Shown: positions 17,795 to 27,606 of the stretch, in pieces
Numbering within the stretch: position 1 is the stretch's first letter
How the letters are laid out: the number at the start of each line of letters is the position of its first letter
Assembly (NCBI GenBank): GCA_947363565.1
Contig: CANAPP010000002.1
Coordinates: 61,523-125,522, forward strand
Direction of reading: 5' to 3'
DNA length: 64,000 bases
DNA from: an uncultured Lachnospiraceae bacterium
GTDB taxonomy: Bacteria; Bacillota; Clostridia; Lachnospirales; Lachnospiraceae
The notes under the pieces: model-generated
The model's database searches: none
Seen by the model: only the letters and a program-made list of their open reading frames with translations
Told to the model about the DNA's origin: nothing
Position numbers and translations under genes: made by a program

Positions 17795-18637
17795 ATGGAA
17801 AAGGAAAAGGTCGAAGATAGTAAAATAATGGAAAGTGAGAATTCCTTACAGTCGGATGGCAATGTCAAGCAGGTCGTTGACTTTGCGTTGGAGGCAGGAA
17901 GGATACTGTTGAAAAACGGCGGCGAGATTTTCCGCGTGGAGGAGACGATCACGCGGATCTGCCAGCATTTCGGTGTGGAGCATGTGGATATATTTACGCT
18001 GAGCCACGGGATATTTGTCAGTGCGGAGAACGAAAAGGGGGATGCCTATACGAAGGTGAAACATATTCCCCTGTCGGGCGCGCACCTGGGCATTGTGGCG
18101 GAGGTGAATGAGCTTTCAAGGCAGATCGCGGAGGGGAAGGTGGAGCTTCCGAAGGCCAGGGAAAGGCTTGCTAAGATTGACCGGATACCGGCAAGCAACA
18201 GCGGGCTTCAGATCTTAGGCGCCGGGATCGCGGCGGCATGTTACGGATTCCTTATGGGATCTAATCTGACGGAGAGCGTGGTCGCCTTCTGCATCGGCTG
18301 TATTGTACAGGTGTGGGTCCTTTTGGCAAAGAAAGGCCGTCTGTCGAAGATTATCGTGAATATCGCCGGCGGGATGCTGATCATGTCCTTTGCGCTTTTG
18401 GCGCGGATGTTCGCGACGATGTCGCCGCTTCGCCTGGACGGGATAATTATCGGCGGGATCATGCCGCTGATCCCCGGACTTGCATTTACCAATGCGATCA
18501 GGGATATTGCGGACAGCGATTTCCTCTCGGGAACCGTGCGGATGATGGATGCGCTCATGGTCTTTGTGTATATTGCGGTGGGGGTGGGTATTGTGCTGAT
18601 CACGTTCAATAACATGACAGGAGGATTTATCTTATGA
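17795..18637 (+). CDS. Threonine/serine exporter ThrE family, N-terminal (large) subunit
   Basis: The 280-residue protein has a cytoplasmic amino half related to DUF1212 (FALEAGRILLKNGGEIFRVE region) and about five C-terminal membrane helices. In Firmicutes the actinobacterial ThrE exporter is split into this part and a small DUF3815 subunit, encoded next with a 4-base overlap. Amino acid export is inferred from the family; substrate unknown. It begins behind an AACAGGGAG-type site at ATG 17795. Confidence 0.85.
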   Translation: MEKEKVEDSKIMESENSLQSDGNVKQVVDFALEAGRILLKNGGEIFRVEETITRICQHFGVEHVDIFTLSHGIFVSAENEKGDAYTKVKHIPLSGAHLGIVAEVNELSRQIAEGKVELPKARERLAKIDRIPASNSGLQILGAGIAAACYGFLMGSNLTESVVAFCIGCIVQVWVLLAKKGRLSKIIVNIAGGMLIMSFALLARMFATMSPLRLDGIIIGGIMPLIPGLAFTNAIRDIADSDFLSGTVRMMDALMVFVYIAVGVGIVLITFNNMTGGFIL

Positions 18638-19113
18638 CCGTGCAGGAGATCATCAGCCATATGCTCTGTTCCTTTGTCGGGACGGTTGGCTTCGCAGTGA
18701 TATACAGTGTGCCGAAGAAGTATTATTTTGCCTGCGGGATTACGGGGATGGCGGGGTGGCTCACCTTTCTTTTTGTCAGCTCACGGCCGTATATGTCGGC
18801 ATCTGTCGCTTCGTTTTTCGGGGCCTTTGTCGTCGTGCTGATCGCAAGGATACTGACGGTTTATATGAAATGCCCGATCACGGTCTTTCTGATCCCCGGG
18901 ATACTTCCGCTGGTGCCGGGGGCCGGCGTTTATTATACGGCCTACTATATTGTCACCAACCAGCTTACGCAGGCGTCATTAAAGGGGATTGAGTCGTTAA
19001 AGATCGCATTTGCTATCGTTATGGGGATAGTTATCGTCGTGTCCATACCCCGCGAAGTTTTCCATGTCATTTTCTGGGAAAGGAAGCGCAGGAAAAATGA
19101 CGGAAAAGATTGA
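18634..19113 (+). CDS. Threonine/serine exporter family, small subunit (ThrE_2/DUF3815)
   Basis: This 159-residue protein has about five membrane helices and a central LIPGILPLVPGAGVYY loop characteristic of ThrE_2 proteins. It overlaps the larger partner by 4 bases (ATGA), so the two are translationally coupled and likely form one exporter complex. Confidence 0.85.
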   Translation: MTVQEIISHMLCSFVGTVGFAVIYSVPKKYYFACGITGMAGWLTFLFVSSRPYMSASVASFFGAFVVVLIARILTVYMKCPITVFLIPGILPLVPGAGVYYTAYYIVTNQLTQASLKGIESLKIAFAIVMGIVIVVSIPREVFHVIFWERKRRKNDGKD

Positions 19114-19170
19114 AGCTTCTGAATGAATTGTGGTACAATGTATTTACCATATACATAAGGAGGGATTTTT

Positions 19171-19911
19171 GTGATAGGTAAGACATTGCTCCAGATTTTG
19201 AGAGAAAGTACGTATACTACTGTGCTGAGCGGATATGCCATGCTTGAAGAGAGCGGTTACCCGGCTATCCGCGACGGCGAAGCATCATATGATATTGAAC
19301 AGAAATATGGTTACTCGGCGGATGAGATGTTATCCAGTTCATTTTATACTGCCAGGACAGAACAGTTTTTTTCCTTTTACCGCAATGAAATCCTGAGTGT
19401 CCTTGACAAGCCGCCGGGGAAATGTTTCTATGAGATGGCGGAGCTGGAACGCCGGGGCCTTTTTAACTGTATTATTACGAGAAGAGTGTTCGGGCTGCCG
19501 GAGACAGCCGGGTGTAAGAATGTCATTAACCTGCATGGAAGTGTCTATGTCAATTACTGCCCGCACTGCAAGCGGAATTATCCCCTTGAGTATGTCCGTA
19601 ATTCCAAGCGGGTGCCGATCTGCGAGAACTGCAGCACGGTGATCCGTCCGGGTATCTGTCTGTTCGGGGAGATGGTGGATAACCAGGTGATCACGCGGGC
19701 GGCACAGGAAGTGCAGAAGGCGGATGTCCTTCTGGTCCTCGGGACGAACTTAAAGACGCAGCTTTGCAGGCAGCTTGTGCAGTATTATGAAGGGAAGAAG
19801 CTGATACTGGTGAAGGAGACGCCGCATTTTGCAGACCGGTATGCGGATCTGGTGGTGAATGCGAGAGTGGACGATACACTGGAGAAAATAATTAACGAAA
19901 TGGGAGAATAG
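19171..19911 (+). CDS. Divergent Sir2-family protein with degenerate NAD-binding motifs
   Basis: Sirtuins are NAD-dependent protein deacylases. This 246-residue protein keeps the zinc cysteines C130, C133, C151, C154 (NYCPHC, ICENC), the LHGS histidine at 122 and an FGE segment. However, GAGxS is replaced by [11 protein letters not shown] near residues 19-29, and TQNID is replaced by TRRVF near 103. Deacylase activity is therefore doubtful. It starts with GTG behind AAGGAGGG and sits just 2 bases ahead of gltX, with likely co-transcription. Confidence 0.75.
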   Translation: MIGKTLLQILRESTYTTVLSGYAMLEESGYPAIRDGEASYDIEQKYGYSADEMLSSSFYTARTEQFFSFYRNEILSVLDKPPGKCFYEMAELERRGLFNCIITRRVFGLPETAGCKNVINLHGSVYVNYCPHCKRNYPLEYVRNSKRVPICENCSTVIRPGICLFGEMVDNQVITRAAQEVQKADVLLVLGTNLKTQLCRQLVQYYEGKKLILVKETPHFADRYADLVVNARVDDTLEKIINEMGE

Positions 19912-19913
19912 TA

Positions 19914-21383
19914 ATGAGTAAAGTAAGAACAAGATTTGCGCCAAGCCCGACAGGCAGGATGCATGTGGGGAACCTCAGAACGGCGCTTTATGCCTATCTG
20001 ATCGCGAAGCACGAGGGCGGGGATTTTATGCTCCGGATCGAGGACACGGATCAGGTGCGCTTCGTGGAGGGGGCGCTTGAGATCATCTATCATACCCTGG
20101 AGGAGACAGGGCTTATCCATGACGAAGGGCCGGATAAGGACGGCGGTGTGGGACCTTATGTCCAGAGCGAGAGGAATGCGTCGGGGATTTATCTTGAATA
20201 TGCGAAGAAGCTGATCAGTAAGGGCGATGCCTACTACTGCTTCTGCGACAAGGAGCGGCTTGCTTCCCTGAAGAGTACGGTGTCGGAGGACGGCGGCACG
20301 GAGATCGTCGTGTATGACAAGCACTGTCTTACGCTGAGCAAAGAAGAGGTTGAGGCTAATCTTGCGGCTGGGAAACCTTATGTCATCCGCTTTAACATGC
20401 CTACAGAAGGGACGACTACCTTTAAGGATGATATCTACGGGGATATTACCGTTCCCAATGAAGAGATGGAGGATCTGATCCTGATCAAATCGGACGGCTA
20501 TCCGACGTATAATTTTGCCAATGTGGTTGACGATCATCTGATGGGTATCACCCATGTGGTGCGGGGGAATGAGTATCTGTCCTCAGCGCCGAAGTATAAT
20601 AGGATCTACGAAGCTTTCGGGTGGGAGATACCGACTTATGTGCACTGTCCGCTGATCACGGATGAGAACCATAAAAAGCTGAGCAAGCGGTGCGGGCACT
20701 CCTCCTACGAGGATCTGATCGACCAGGGCTTTGTGACGGAGGCGGTGGTGAACTATGTGGCGCTCCTTGGCTGGTGTCCGCCGGACAACCGGGAGATTTT
20801 TTCCTTAGAGGAGCTGGTGGAGGCTTTTGATTACCGTCATATGAGCAAATCTCCGGCGGTATTTGACGTGGTGAAGCTTAAGTGGATGAACGGAGAATAT
20901 CTGAAAGCTATGGATTTTGACCGGTTTTATGAGCTGGCGGAGCCGTATATCAAAGAGGCTGTCACGAAGGATTATGACTTTAAGAAGATCGCGGCACTGG
21001 TGAAGACAAGGATTGAGGTATTCCCGGATATTAAAGACCAGATTGATTTCTTTGAGACCTTGCCGGAGTACGATACGTCCATGTACTGTCACAAGAAGAT
21101 GAAGACCGACGAGGAAAAGTCATTAGAAGTATTAAAGGATGTCCTTCCTCTCTTGGAGGCGCAGGAGGATTTCAGCAATGATGCGCTCTTTGGGCTTCTG
21201 AAAAAATACGTGGAGGAGAAGGGCGTCAAGGTAGGATTTGTCATGTGGCCTCTCCGTACAGCCGTATCAGGAAAGCAGAGTACCCCCGGCGGGGCGACAG
21301 AGCTTATGGAGATCTTTGGGAAAGAGGAGTCATTGGCGCGCATCCGCAGGGGAATTGAATTATTAAGTCAGGAGAGTCTATGA
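19914..21383 (+). CDS. gltX: Glutamate-tRNA ligase
   Basis: A class I aminoacyl-tRNA synthetase charging tRNA-Glu (and tRNA-Gln in organisms using the amidotransferase route). The 489-residue protein begins [16 protein letters not shown], containing the HIGH-type motif, and carries KLSKR as the KMSKS-type motif. It follows the sirtuin-like gene by 2 bases and overlaps the helicase gene by 4 bases (ATGA). No T-box was seen. Confidence 0.95.
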   Translation: MSKVRTRFAPSPTGRMHVGNLRTALYAYLIAKHEGGDFMLRIEDTDQVRFVEGALEIIYHTLEETGLIHDEGPDKDGGVGPYVQSERNASGIYLEYAKKLISKGDAYYCFCDKERLASLKSTVSEDGGTEIVVYDKHCLTLSKEEVEANLAAGKPYVIRFNMPTEGTTTFKDDIYGDITVPNEEMEDLILIKSDGYPTYNFANVVDDHLMGITHVVRGNEYLSSAPKYNRIYEAFGWEIPTYVHCPLITDENHKKLSKRCGHSSYEDLIDQGFVTEAVVNYVALLGWCPPDNREIFSLEELVEAFDYRHMSKSPAVFDVVKLKWMNGEYLKAMDFDRFYELAEPYIKEAVTKDYDFKKIAALVKTRIEVFPDIKDQIDFFETLPEYDTSMYCHKKMKTDEEKSLEVLKDVLPLLEAQEDFSNDALFGLLKKYVEEKGVKVGFVMWPLRTAVSGKQSTPGGATELMEIFGKEESLARIRRGIELLSQESL

Positions 21384-23245
21384 GTCTTAATGAAGCTCAG
21401 AAAGCGGCGGTTGCTCATTTCAAAGGACCGTGTTTGGTCCTGGCGGGCCCCGGTTCGGGGAAAACTCTTACCATTGCAAAGAGAATTGAATATTTGATCA
21501 AAGTATATAAGGTAAGGCCAGAAGAGATTCTGGTCATTACCTTTACGAAGTATGCGGCCGGGGAGATGCGGAAGCGGTTTTATCAGATCATGGGTTCTGA
21601 CAGTTATCCGGTTAACTTCGGTACCTTCCATTCGGTCTATTATTGGATACTGAAGTGGGCATATGGCCTTGGTCGCACAAGTCTCCTTTCCGACAGGGAG
21701 AAATACGCTATCCTGCGTAAGATTACGGGAGGGCAGGAGGAAGACGGGCCGGAGGAGAGGGAAGAAGATTACCTTAGAGGGCTTACGGAGGAGATCGGCA
21801 GGGTGAAGAACAACCGGCAGGATATCGGGACGTATCATTCGCTCCGGAACCACAAGATGCCCTTCCGGGAGATATTTTCTGCCTATGAGGAGGAGAAAAA
21901 GAGGCTTGGGAAGATTGACTTTGAGGATATGCTTGTGTTCTGCTGCCGGCTTTTTGAGGAGCGCAGGGATATTTTGAAGAAATGGCAGCAGAAGTTCCCC
22001 TACATACTGATCGATGAATTCCAGGACATCAACCAGGTTCAGTATGATGTTATCCGTATGCTGGCGGCGCCCCTTTGCAATCTGTTTGTGGTCGGGGACG
22101 ACGACCAGTCGGTGTACGGGTTCCGTGGATCTAAGCCGGAGATCATGCTGGAGTTTGAGAAGGACTATCCCGGGGCAAAGCGGATTCTTCTGGATGTGAA
22201 TTACCGTTCGGATGCACATATCGTAAGCGGGGCGCTTAAGGTCATTTCCGGTAATAAAAAAAGATACGAAAAAGATATCCGCGCCTTTAAGGCCGGAGAG
22301 AATAAGATACAGCTCGTAAAGCTTAAAGATCCGATAGCGGAGAGTTTGTATGTGTTAAAGCAGATAGAAAAGCGTCTGGAGGAAGGGGTAAAAAAGGAGG
22401 AGATCGCCGTGCTGTTCAGGACGGCGGCAGATGCCCGGATACTGACGGAGGAGCTGCTTAAGCACCAGATTCCTTTTTCGATGAAGGAAAAGGTTTATAA
22501 CATTTATGAGCATTTTACGGCTCGGGATATCCTGAGCTACATCCGGCTGGCAGCAGGCTGCGGAGAGAGGAAAGATTTCCTGCGGATCATGAACCGCCCA
22601 AACCGGTACATCGGGCGGGACAGCATGAGGGACGCTCAGGTGGGATTTGACAGCCTGCGGGAGTTTTACTGTGATAAGCGGTGGATGGTGGAGCGGATCG
22701 ATGAGATGGAGGATGATATCCAGACCTTCAGCGCCCAGTCGCCCTATGCCGCCATCGAGTTTATCCGAAAGAGCATCGGGTATGACGGGTTCCTGAAAGA
22801 ATATGCAGAGTACCAGCGGCTTGACTTCGGGCAGCTGTCAGAAACGCTTGACAAGGTACAGGAATCGGCGAAAGTATATGCCACCCTGGAGGAATGGCTG
22901 GCTCATGTGGAAACGTACGGAGAGCTTCTGCTTAAGAGGCAGAAGGAGCAGGAATCTAAAGGTAGCGAGGAGGGCATTGCCCTTCATACCATGCACGGGG
23001 CGAAGGGCCTTGAGTATGACACGGTGTTTATCATCGGGGCCAATGAGGGGACCATGCCCTATCGCAAGGCAACGCTTGAAAAGGAGATCGAAGAGGAGCG
23101 CAGATTGTTCTACGTGGCCATGACAAGAGCCAAACGTATGCTCATTATCAGCCATACGAAAGAGAAAAATGGAAAAAATATGTCAAGTTCCCGCTTTGTA
23201 TACGAATTGGCAGGTAGTCAAAACGGAAAAAATGATGTAGAATAA
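21380..23245 (+). CDS. UvrD/Rep-family superfamily 1 DNA helicase
   Basis: This 621-residue ATPase has motif [11 protein letters not shown], motif II DEFQDIN, motif [17 protein letters not shown], motif [13 protein letters not shown] and motif [11 protein letters not shown], all in order. It is shorter than typical PcrA/UvrD (about 720-750 residues) and lacks the usual C-terminal extension that contacts RNA polymerase, so it is probably a Rep-like or specialised helicase. It overlaps gltX by 4 bases. Confidence 0.88.
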   Translation: MSLNEAQKAAVAHFKGPCLVLAGPGSGKTLTIAKRIEYLIKVYKVRPEEILVITFTKYAAGEMRKRFYQIMGSDSYPVNFGTFHSVYYWILKWAYGLGRTSLLSDREKYAILRKITGGQEEDGPEEREEDYLRGLTEEIGRVKNNRQDIGTYHSLRNHKMPFREIFSAYEEEKKRLGKIDFEDMLVFCCRLFEERRDILKKWQQKFPYILIDEFQDINQVQYDVIRMLAAPLCNLFVVGDDDQSVYGFRGSKPEIMLEFEKDYPGAKRILLDVNYRSDAHIVSGALKVISGNKKRYEKDIRAFKAGENKIQLVKLKDPIAESLYVLKQIEKRLEEGVKKEEIAVLFRTAADARILTEELLKHQIPFSMKEKVYNIYEHFTARDILSYIRLAAGCGERKDFLRIMNRPNRYIGRDSMRDAQVGFDSLREFYCDKRWMVERIDEMEDDIQTFSAQSPYAAIEFIRKSIGYDGFLKEYAEYQRLDFGQLSETLDKVQESAKVYATLEEWLAHVETYGELLLKRQKEQESKGSEEGIALHTMHGAKGLEYDTVFIIGANEGTMPYRKATLEKEIEEERRLFYVAMTRAKRMLIISHTKEKNGKNMSSSRFVYELAGSQNGKNDVE

Positions 23246-23286
23246 AACATGTATGTAGTAAATTGTCGCAGGAGGAAGCTATTGTA

Positions 23287-24294
23287 ATGAGAAGAAGAAT
23301 ATTTACGGTGCTGGCAGTTGTGCTGATCTGCGCGGCAGGACTTGGCGGATGTAAGAAGCATGTCGGGACACCGGAGGACAATGCGGCATCAGGTGAGGAG
23401 AGCGAAGAGAACAGGGAGACGGCCAGAGAGGAGAAAAAACTGATCGGGTTCAGTGTCATTGACATGAAAAATCCGTATTTTATTACACTGGAGAATGCTG
23501 CAAGGGAGGCGGCAGAGCAGAAGGGATACGAGCTTTTGATGGAAGATCCCGGGACAGACCCAGGGGAACAGGCATTGCAGATCCAGGAGATGATCGACAA
23601 AGGGATCTCGGCCATCATCTTAAGTCCGGTTGACTGGGAAAAGATCACCTCATCCCTCAAAGCGCTTAAGGAAGCGGGCGTTCGGATCATCAATGTGGAT
23701 ACGCAGGTGAAGGAGATGGAATATGTGGATGCTTATATCGGCTCGGATAATTATAATGCCGGGTATATCTGCGGGGAGGATCTGATCCGAAGATGCCCGG
23801 AGGGCGGCAAGATAGCCATTTTAGAATGTCCTACGCAAAATTCCATCAACGACCGCATTACAGGCTTCGAGGAAGCGATAGCGAAAGCAGAGAAAGGCTT
23901 CGAGGTGGTCGCGAGAGCGGATACGACTGGAGAGTTTGAGCGGGCTCTTGAGGAGTCAGAAAAGATGCTGGAGGAGTATCCGGATATTGTGGCCATTATG
24001 TGCGGGAATGACCAGATTGCCGTGGGTGCAACTACATCGGTGAATGTGGCGCGGGCGAAGGATGTCCTGATCTACGGGGTGGACGGCTCGCCGGATATCA
24101 AGAAGGAGCTTCAAAAGCCCGATACCCAGATCGCCGGCACGGCGGCCCAGTCCCCGATACATCTCGGCCAGGAGGCGGCGAAGATCGCGGATTGTATACT
24201 GACCGGTCAGAAGTTTGAAAAGGAAACTTATGAAGAAGTATTTATGATCAACAAGGATAATGTCGGTATGTATGGAGTGGATGGCTGGCAGTAG
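23287..24294 (+). CDS. Sugar-binding lipoprotein (periplasmic-binding-protein type 1)
   Basis: A lipoprotein signal peptide ends at a GLGGC lipobox, followed by an acidic linker and a RbsB-like fold with IGFSVIDMKNPYF and later YGVDGSPD. Family members bind ribose, galactose or related sugars for ABC uptake or chemosensing. The track start at 23263 is replaced by ATG 23287, which puts basic residues right before the hydrophobic segment (335 residues). No permease or ATPase gene is adjacent, so it is an orphan binding protein here, next to an inactive GH13-like gene. Confidence 0.85.
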   Translation: MRRRIFTVLAVVLICAAGLGGCKKHVGTPEDNAASGEESEENRETAREEKKLIGFSVIDMKNPYFITLENAAREAAEQKGYELLMEDPGTDPGEQALQIQEMIDKGISAIILSPVDWEKITSSLKALKEAGVRIINVDTQVKEMEYVDAYIGSDNYNAGYICGEDLIRRCPEGGKIAILECPTQNSINDRITGFEEAIAKAEKGFEVVARADTTGEFERALEESEKMLEEYPDIVAIMCGNDQIAVGATTSVNVARAKDVLIYGVDGSPDIKKELQKPDTQIAGTAAQSPIHLGQEAAKIADCILTGQKFEKETYEEVFMINKDNVGMYGVDGWQ

Positions 24295-24312
24295 TATCCG
24301 GAAAGGAGAAAG

Positions 24313-26001
24313 ATGCGAAAGACACAAGGAAGACCAATACCGTTAGGAGTTACCGTTACAGAGGATGAGGTGAATTTTTCCGTGCCCGTTCCCGGAGAAA
24401 AGGAGTGCAGCCTCCTTTTGTATCATCCGGGAAGGACTAAGCCTTATGCGGCATACCCCATGACAGACAGTGTAGGGGAAGTGCGTTATATGGCATTAAG
24501 GGACATGGGAAAGCGATCCTATGAATATAATTATATGATCGACGGCGAAGTTGTCCTGGATCCTTATGCCAGAGCGCTGGCAGGCAAGGAAAAGTGGGGG
24601 CGGGAAAGAGAGGAAAAGGAGCATGAGGTGAGGGGCGTGATCTGCCGTGAAAGCTATGACTGGGAGGGGGATAAGACGTTAAAGATCCCCTGGCATAAGG
24701 TTATTGCCTACAGCCTCCATGTCAGAGGTTTCACTAGGGATACTACGTCGAAGGTGAAGCATAAGGGTTGCTTTGAGGGCGTGATAGAAAAGCTTCCTTA
24801 TCTTAAGGACCTGGGTGTCAACCAGATCCAGTGCATGCCGGTCTATGAGTTTGAGGAATGCGGCCTGAAGCGCAATTACTGGGGGTACGGCAAGGCGTAC
24901 TGCTTTGCACCGAAAAGTGCGTATTCCGCGGATGGCAACGGGGCGCGTTCGCTGAAAAATATGGTGAAAGCCTGCCATAAGGAAGGGATGGAGGTCGTCC
25001 TTGAGATGCCTTTTGACGATGCGATGCCCAAGCAGATGATGGAAGACTGCCTGCGCTATTACATGATGGAGTATCATATCGACGGCTTTATCCTGAATCC
25101 GTCAGTGGCGCCGATGGACGCGATTTGCCAGGATCCGTTTTTGAAGGATACCAAGATCATGCATCACGACACAGGCTTTGAGAACACTATGCGCCGTTTC
25201 CTCAAAGGAGATGAGGGGATGGTTTCGGAGGTGATCTACTGGCTTCGGCACTGTTCCAGCACAGACGGGACGTTTAATTACGTGGCGAGCCATACAGGAT
25301 TTACGCTAAACGACCTTGTCTCCTACGACAGCAAGCATAATGAGGCTAACGGCGAGAACAACCAGGACGGGCCGGATTACAACTTTAGCTGGAACTGCGG
25401 GGCGGAAGGTCCGAGCCGGAAGAAGGATATCGTGGCGTTGAGGAGAAGGCAGATAAGAAATGCATTCCTGCTGGTCCTTCTGGCCCAGGGGACGCCGTGC
25501 ATACTGGCAGGAGATGAGTTTTACAATTCCCAGAAGGGGAATAATAATGTCTATTGCCAGGATAACCCGACAGGTTGGGTGAACTGGGACAGATTGTTAA
25601 AAGAACCGAAGCTCCACGATTTTGTGAAAAAGATCATTGCTATCCGAAAGACTTACAGCGTATTCTCCCCGGAGAAGGAGATGCTTGGGGCAGACCGTAC
25701 AGGGTGCGGCGTGCCGGATGTGTCCTACCACGGGGAAAGTGCGTGGCGGGTTCCTTCGGAGGTGTCAAGCAGGCAGCTTGGTGTCTATTACAGCGGCGGT
25801 TCCTTAGACGGTGAGGACTGCTATGTCATCTATAACATGCACTGGCTCAGCCATTCCTTTGCGCTGCCCGCGCTTGCCAAGGAGAAAAAGTGGCGGGTCA
25901 TTGCCGGTACAGACGGCGTCGCGGAGAGCGAAGAGCCGGTGACGAATCAAAAACGTATTGAGGTGAAAGCCAGGACGGTCATCGTTCTGGCCGGCAGGTA
26001 A
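24313..26001 (+). CDS. Glycogen-debranching-like GH13 protein, predicted catalytically inactive
   Basis: The 562-residue protein has an N-terminal CBM48-like region, a GH13 barrel related to isoamylase/GlgX/TreX and a C-terminal beta domain. It keeps family landmarks such as KHNEANGENN and SWNCGAEGP. All three catalytic positions look lost: the nucleophile segment GFRFD reads GFILN (N262), the acid/base region KLIAEPWD reads KIMHHDTG, and SHDGF reads SHTGF (T328). The region I loop (EMPFDD) is altered and domain B is missing. A glycan-binding or regulatory role is more likely than hydrolysis. An upstream sugar-binding lipoprotein gene lies 18 bases away. Confidence 0.8.
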   Translation: MRKTQGRPIPLGVTVTEDEVNFSVPVPGEKECSLLLYHPGRTKPYAAYPMTDSVGEVRYMALRDMGKRSYEYNYMIDGEVVLDPYARALAGKEKWGREREEKEHEVRGVICRESYDWEGDKTLKIPWHKVIAYSLHVRGFTRDTTSKVKHKGCFEGVIEKLPYLKDLGVNQIQCMPVYEFEECGLKRNYWGYGKAYCFAPKSAYSADGNGARSLKNMVKACHKEGMEVVLEMPFDDAMPKQMMEDCLRYYMMEYHIDGFILNPSVAPMDAICQDPFLKDTKIMHHDTGFENTMRRFLKGDEGMVSEVIYWLRHCSSTDGTFNYVASHTGFTLNDLVSYDSKHNEANGENNQDGPDYNFSWNCGAEGPSRKKDIVALRRRQIRNAFLLVLLAQGTPCILAGDEFYNSQKGNNNVYCQDNPTGWVNWDRLLKEPKLHDFVKKIIAIRKTYSVFSPEKEMLGADRTGCGVPDVSYHGESAWRVPSEVSSRQLGVYYSGGSLDGEDCYVIYNMHWLSHSFALPALAKEKKWRVIAGTDGVAESEEPVTNQKRIEVKARTVIVLAGR

Positions 26002-26002
26002 T

Positions 26003-26647
26003 ATGGGACTTAATTCCTTTCAGTTAAAATGTATTGCAGTCATAACGATGATCATTGACCACACGGGAGCCGTATTGTTCCCGGGAATTCTGATGTTTCG
26101 GTATATCGGAAGGATTTCCTTCCCCATCTTCTGTTTTTTGCTGGTGGAAGGATTTTTCCATACGAAAGATGTCAGGAAATATATGCTTCGCTTGGGGATG
26201 TTCGCGGTGATATCGGAGATCCCCTACGATTTGGCGTTCCGGAATACGGTACTGGAAGTTGAACACCAGAATGTATTTTTTACTTTGTTTGTCGGCGTTG
26301 TGATGATGTATGCCCTGGAGATGAGCGGGGAATGGCCGGTGAAGGCGGTGGAAGTGGTCTTGGCTATGTGGGCGGCCAGTGTCTGCTGCTCGGATTACAG
26401 CTACAAGGGGATCATGCTTATCGCCGTCTATTATTTCCTGCGAAAGCAGAAATGGGCAAAGCACAGCGCCGGCGCGGCGTGGAATCTTCTCTGGGGAGAG
26501 ATCCAGAGGTACGGGGCGTTTGCGACGGTCTTTCTCACGCTCTACAACGGGGAGAAGGGGCCGTCCATGAAATATTTTTTCTATCTGTTCTATCCGGCGC
26601 ATCTGCTCGTGCTGTATGGAATCCATTGCCTTGTCCAGGCCGTTTAG
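26003..26647 (+). CDS. TraX family membrane protein
   Basis: This 214-residue protein has about six hydrophobic helices and the family opening LKCIAVITMIIDHTGA, with GRISFPIFCFLLVEGF. TraX proteins are related to acyltransferase-type membrane proteins; the F-plasmid member acetylates pilin, but chromosomal Firmicutes members have unknown substrates. It starts 1 base after the GH13-like stop, so the two are co-transcribed. Confidence 0.85.
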   Translation: MGLNSFQLKCIAVITMIIDHTGAVLFPGILMFRYIGRISFPIFCFLLVEGFFHTKDVRKYMLRLGMFAVISEIPYDLAFRNTVLEVEHQNVFFTLFVGVVMMYALEMSGEWPVKAVEVVLAMWAASVCCSDYSYKGIMLIAVYYFLRKQKWAKHSAGAAWNLLWGEIQRYGAFATVFLTLYNGEKGPSMKYFFYLFYPAHLLVLYGIHCLVQAV

Positions 26648-26781
26648 AGGAATAAGGCGGCCGGCAATCCGGCAAGGTGCGGACGCCAGCTATGGAGTTT
26701 GTCGGATTTTTGTAAAAAGTAATAAAATTGTCAGAGTGAATTTTCCGCTCATGATACGGTTAGAAAAGAGGAGAATCTGTT

Positions 26782-27372
26782 ATGAAGATACTGGGGCATT
26801 TGCATACGATCAACCACCACAAATATTTGGTGATGAAGCACTGCTTTAAAGTCGGACTGTATAAGCAGGGCCTTCTTCACGATCTTTCCAAATATTCCCC
26901 CACGGAATTTCTTGTGGGCTGCAAGTATTACCAAGGGACGAGAAGCCCGAATAACGCGGAGCGTGAGGCTACCGGCTATTCGCGGGCGTGGCTCCACCAC
27001 AAGGGCCGCAACAAGCATCATTATGAATACTGGATTGACTACAGCGTGAATAAGGAAGAGGGCATCGTGGGACAGAAGATGCCTGTAAAATACGTGGCCG
27101 AGATGTTCATGGACCGGGTGGCGGCCTCGAAGACCTATCAGGGTGTAAGCTATACGGACAGGCACCCGCTGGAGTATTACGAGGACGGGGCAGGGAAGCT
27201 TGGCAGGATGATCCATCCGGAGACGGCGTATCTTCTGCATTCCCTGTTAAAGATGCTGGCTGCGGAGGGTGAGGAGAAGACCTTCCGGTATATCCGGTAT
27301 CATGTTCTGGGAAAGAGAAAGCCGGGAATCAAAAGGCTTTTTGACCGAAAAAGGCGGGAGAAAAATAAATAA
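26782..27372 (+). CDS. DUF5662 family protein
   Basis: The 196-residue protein is rich in histidines (INHHKYLVMKHCF, LLHDLSKYSP, WLHHKGRNKHHYEYW), a pattern of the DUF5662 family, possibly HD-like and metal binding. No activity is established. It has its own GAGGAG ribosome binding site. The 134-base gap before it holds a GCCGG/CCGGC hairpin but no clear promoter. Confidence 0.8.
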   Translation: MKILGHLHTINHHKYLVMKHCFKVGLYKQGLLHDLSKYSPTEFLVGCKYYQGTRSPNNAEREATGYSRAWLHHKGRNKHHYEYWIDYSVNKEEGIVGQKMPVKYVAEMFMDRVAASKTYQGVSYTDRHPLEYYEDGAGKLGRMIHPETAYLLHSLLKMLAAEGEEKTFRYIRYHVLGKRKPGIKRLFDRKRREKNK

Positions 27373-27390
27373 AAAATTTTAAAAATATTA

Positions 27391-27419
27391 TTGACATTTT
27401 TTGGTTTATATAGTAATAT
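27391..27419 (+). promoter_or_regulatory. Predicted SigA promoter of tRNA-Leu
   Basis: TTGACA (27391-27396) and TAATAT (27414-27419) are exactly 17 bp apart, 27 bases before the mature tRNA. Confidence 0.8.
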
Positions 27420-27446
27420 ACTCTTCGGACGGTTTGAGAAGTCTAT

Positions 27447-27530
27447 GCGGAAGTGTCGGAACTGGCAGACGAGCAAGACTAAGGATCTTGTAGCTTTCGG
27501 GCTGTGTGGGTTCAAGTCCCATCTTCCGCA
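27447..27530 (+). tRNA. tRNA-Leu (anticodon AAG)
   Basis: An 84-base class II tRNA has acceptor stem GCGGAAG/CTTCCGC, anticodon stem CAAGA/TCTTG with loop CTAAGGA (anticodon AAG), a long variable arm and a T loop TTCAAGT. CCA is not encoded. It forms its own promoter-tRNA-terminator unit. A genomic A at position 34 would be compatible with inosine modification, as reported for some Firmicutes. Confidence 0.93.
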
Positions 27531-27533
27531 TGA

Positions 27534-27565
27534 AAAACTCTGTATCTGATGGATACAGAGTTTTT
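27534..27565 (+). terminator. Rho-independent terminator after tRNA-Leu
   Basis: AAAAACTCTGTATC and GGATACAGAGTTTTT form a long stem with loop TGAT and a T-run, directly behind the tRNA. Confidence 0.9.
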
Positions 27566-27606
27566 GTCATGTACAAAAGGAATTTGTCGGATAAAAAGGA
27601 GAAGAG

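Noticed and set aside
19785-20555. 256-residue antisense ORF over gltX
   Set aside because: Antisense shadow of gltX; no domain and no start signal.
21368-22219. 283-residue antisense ORF over the helicase gene
   Set aside because: Shadow of the UvrD-like gene on the opposite strand.
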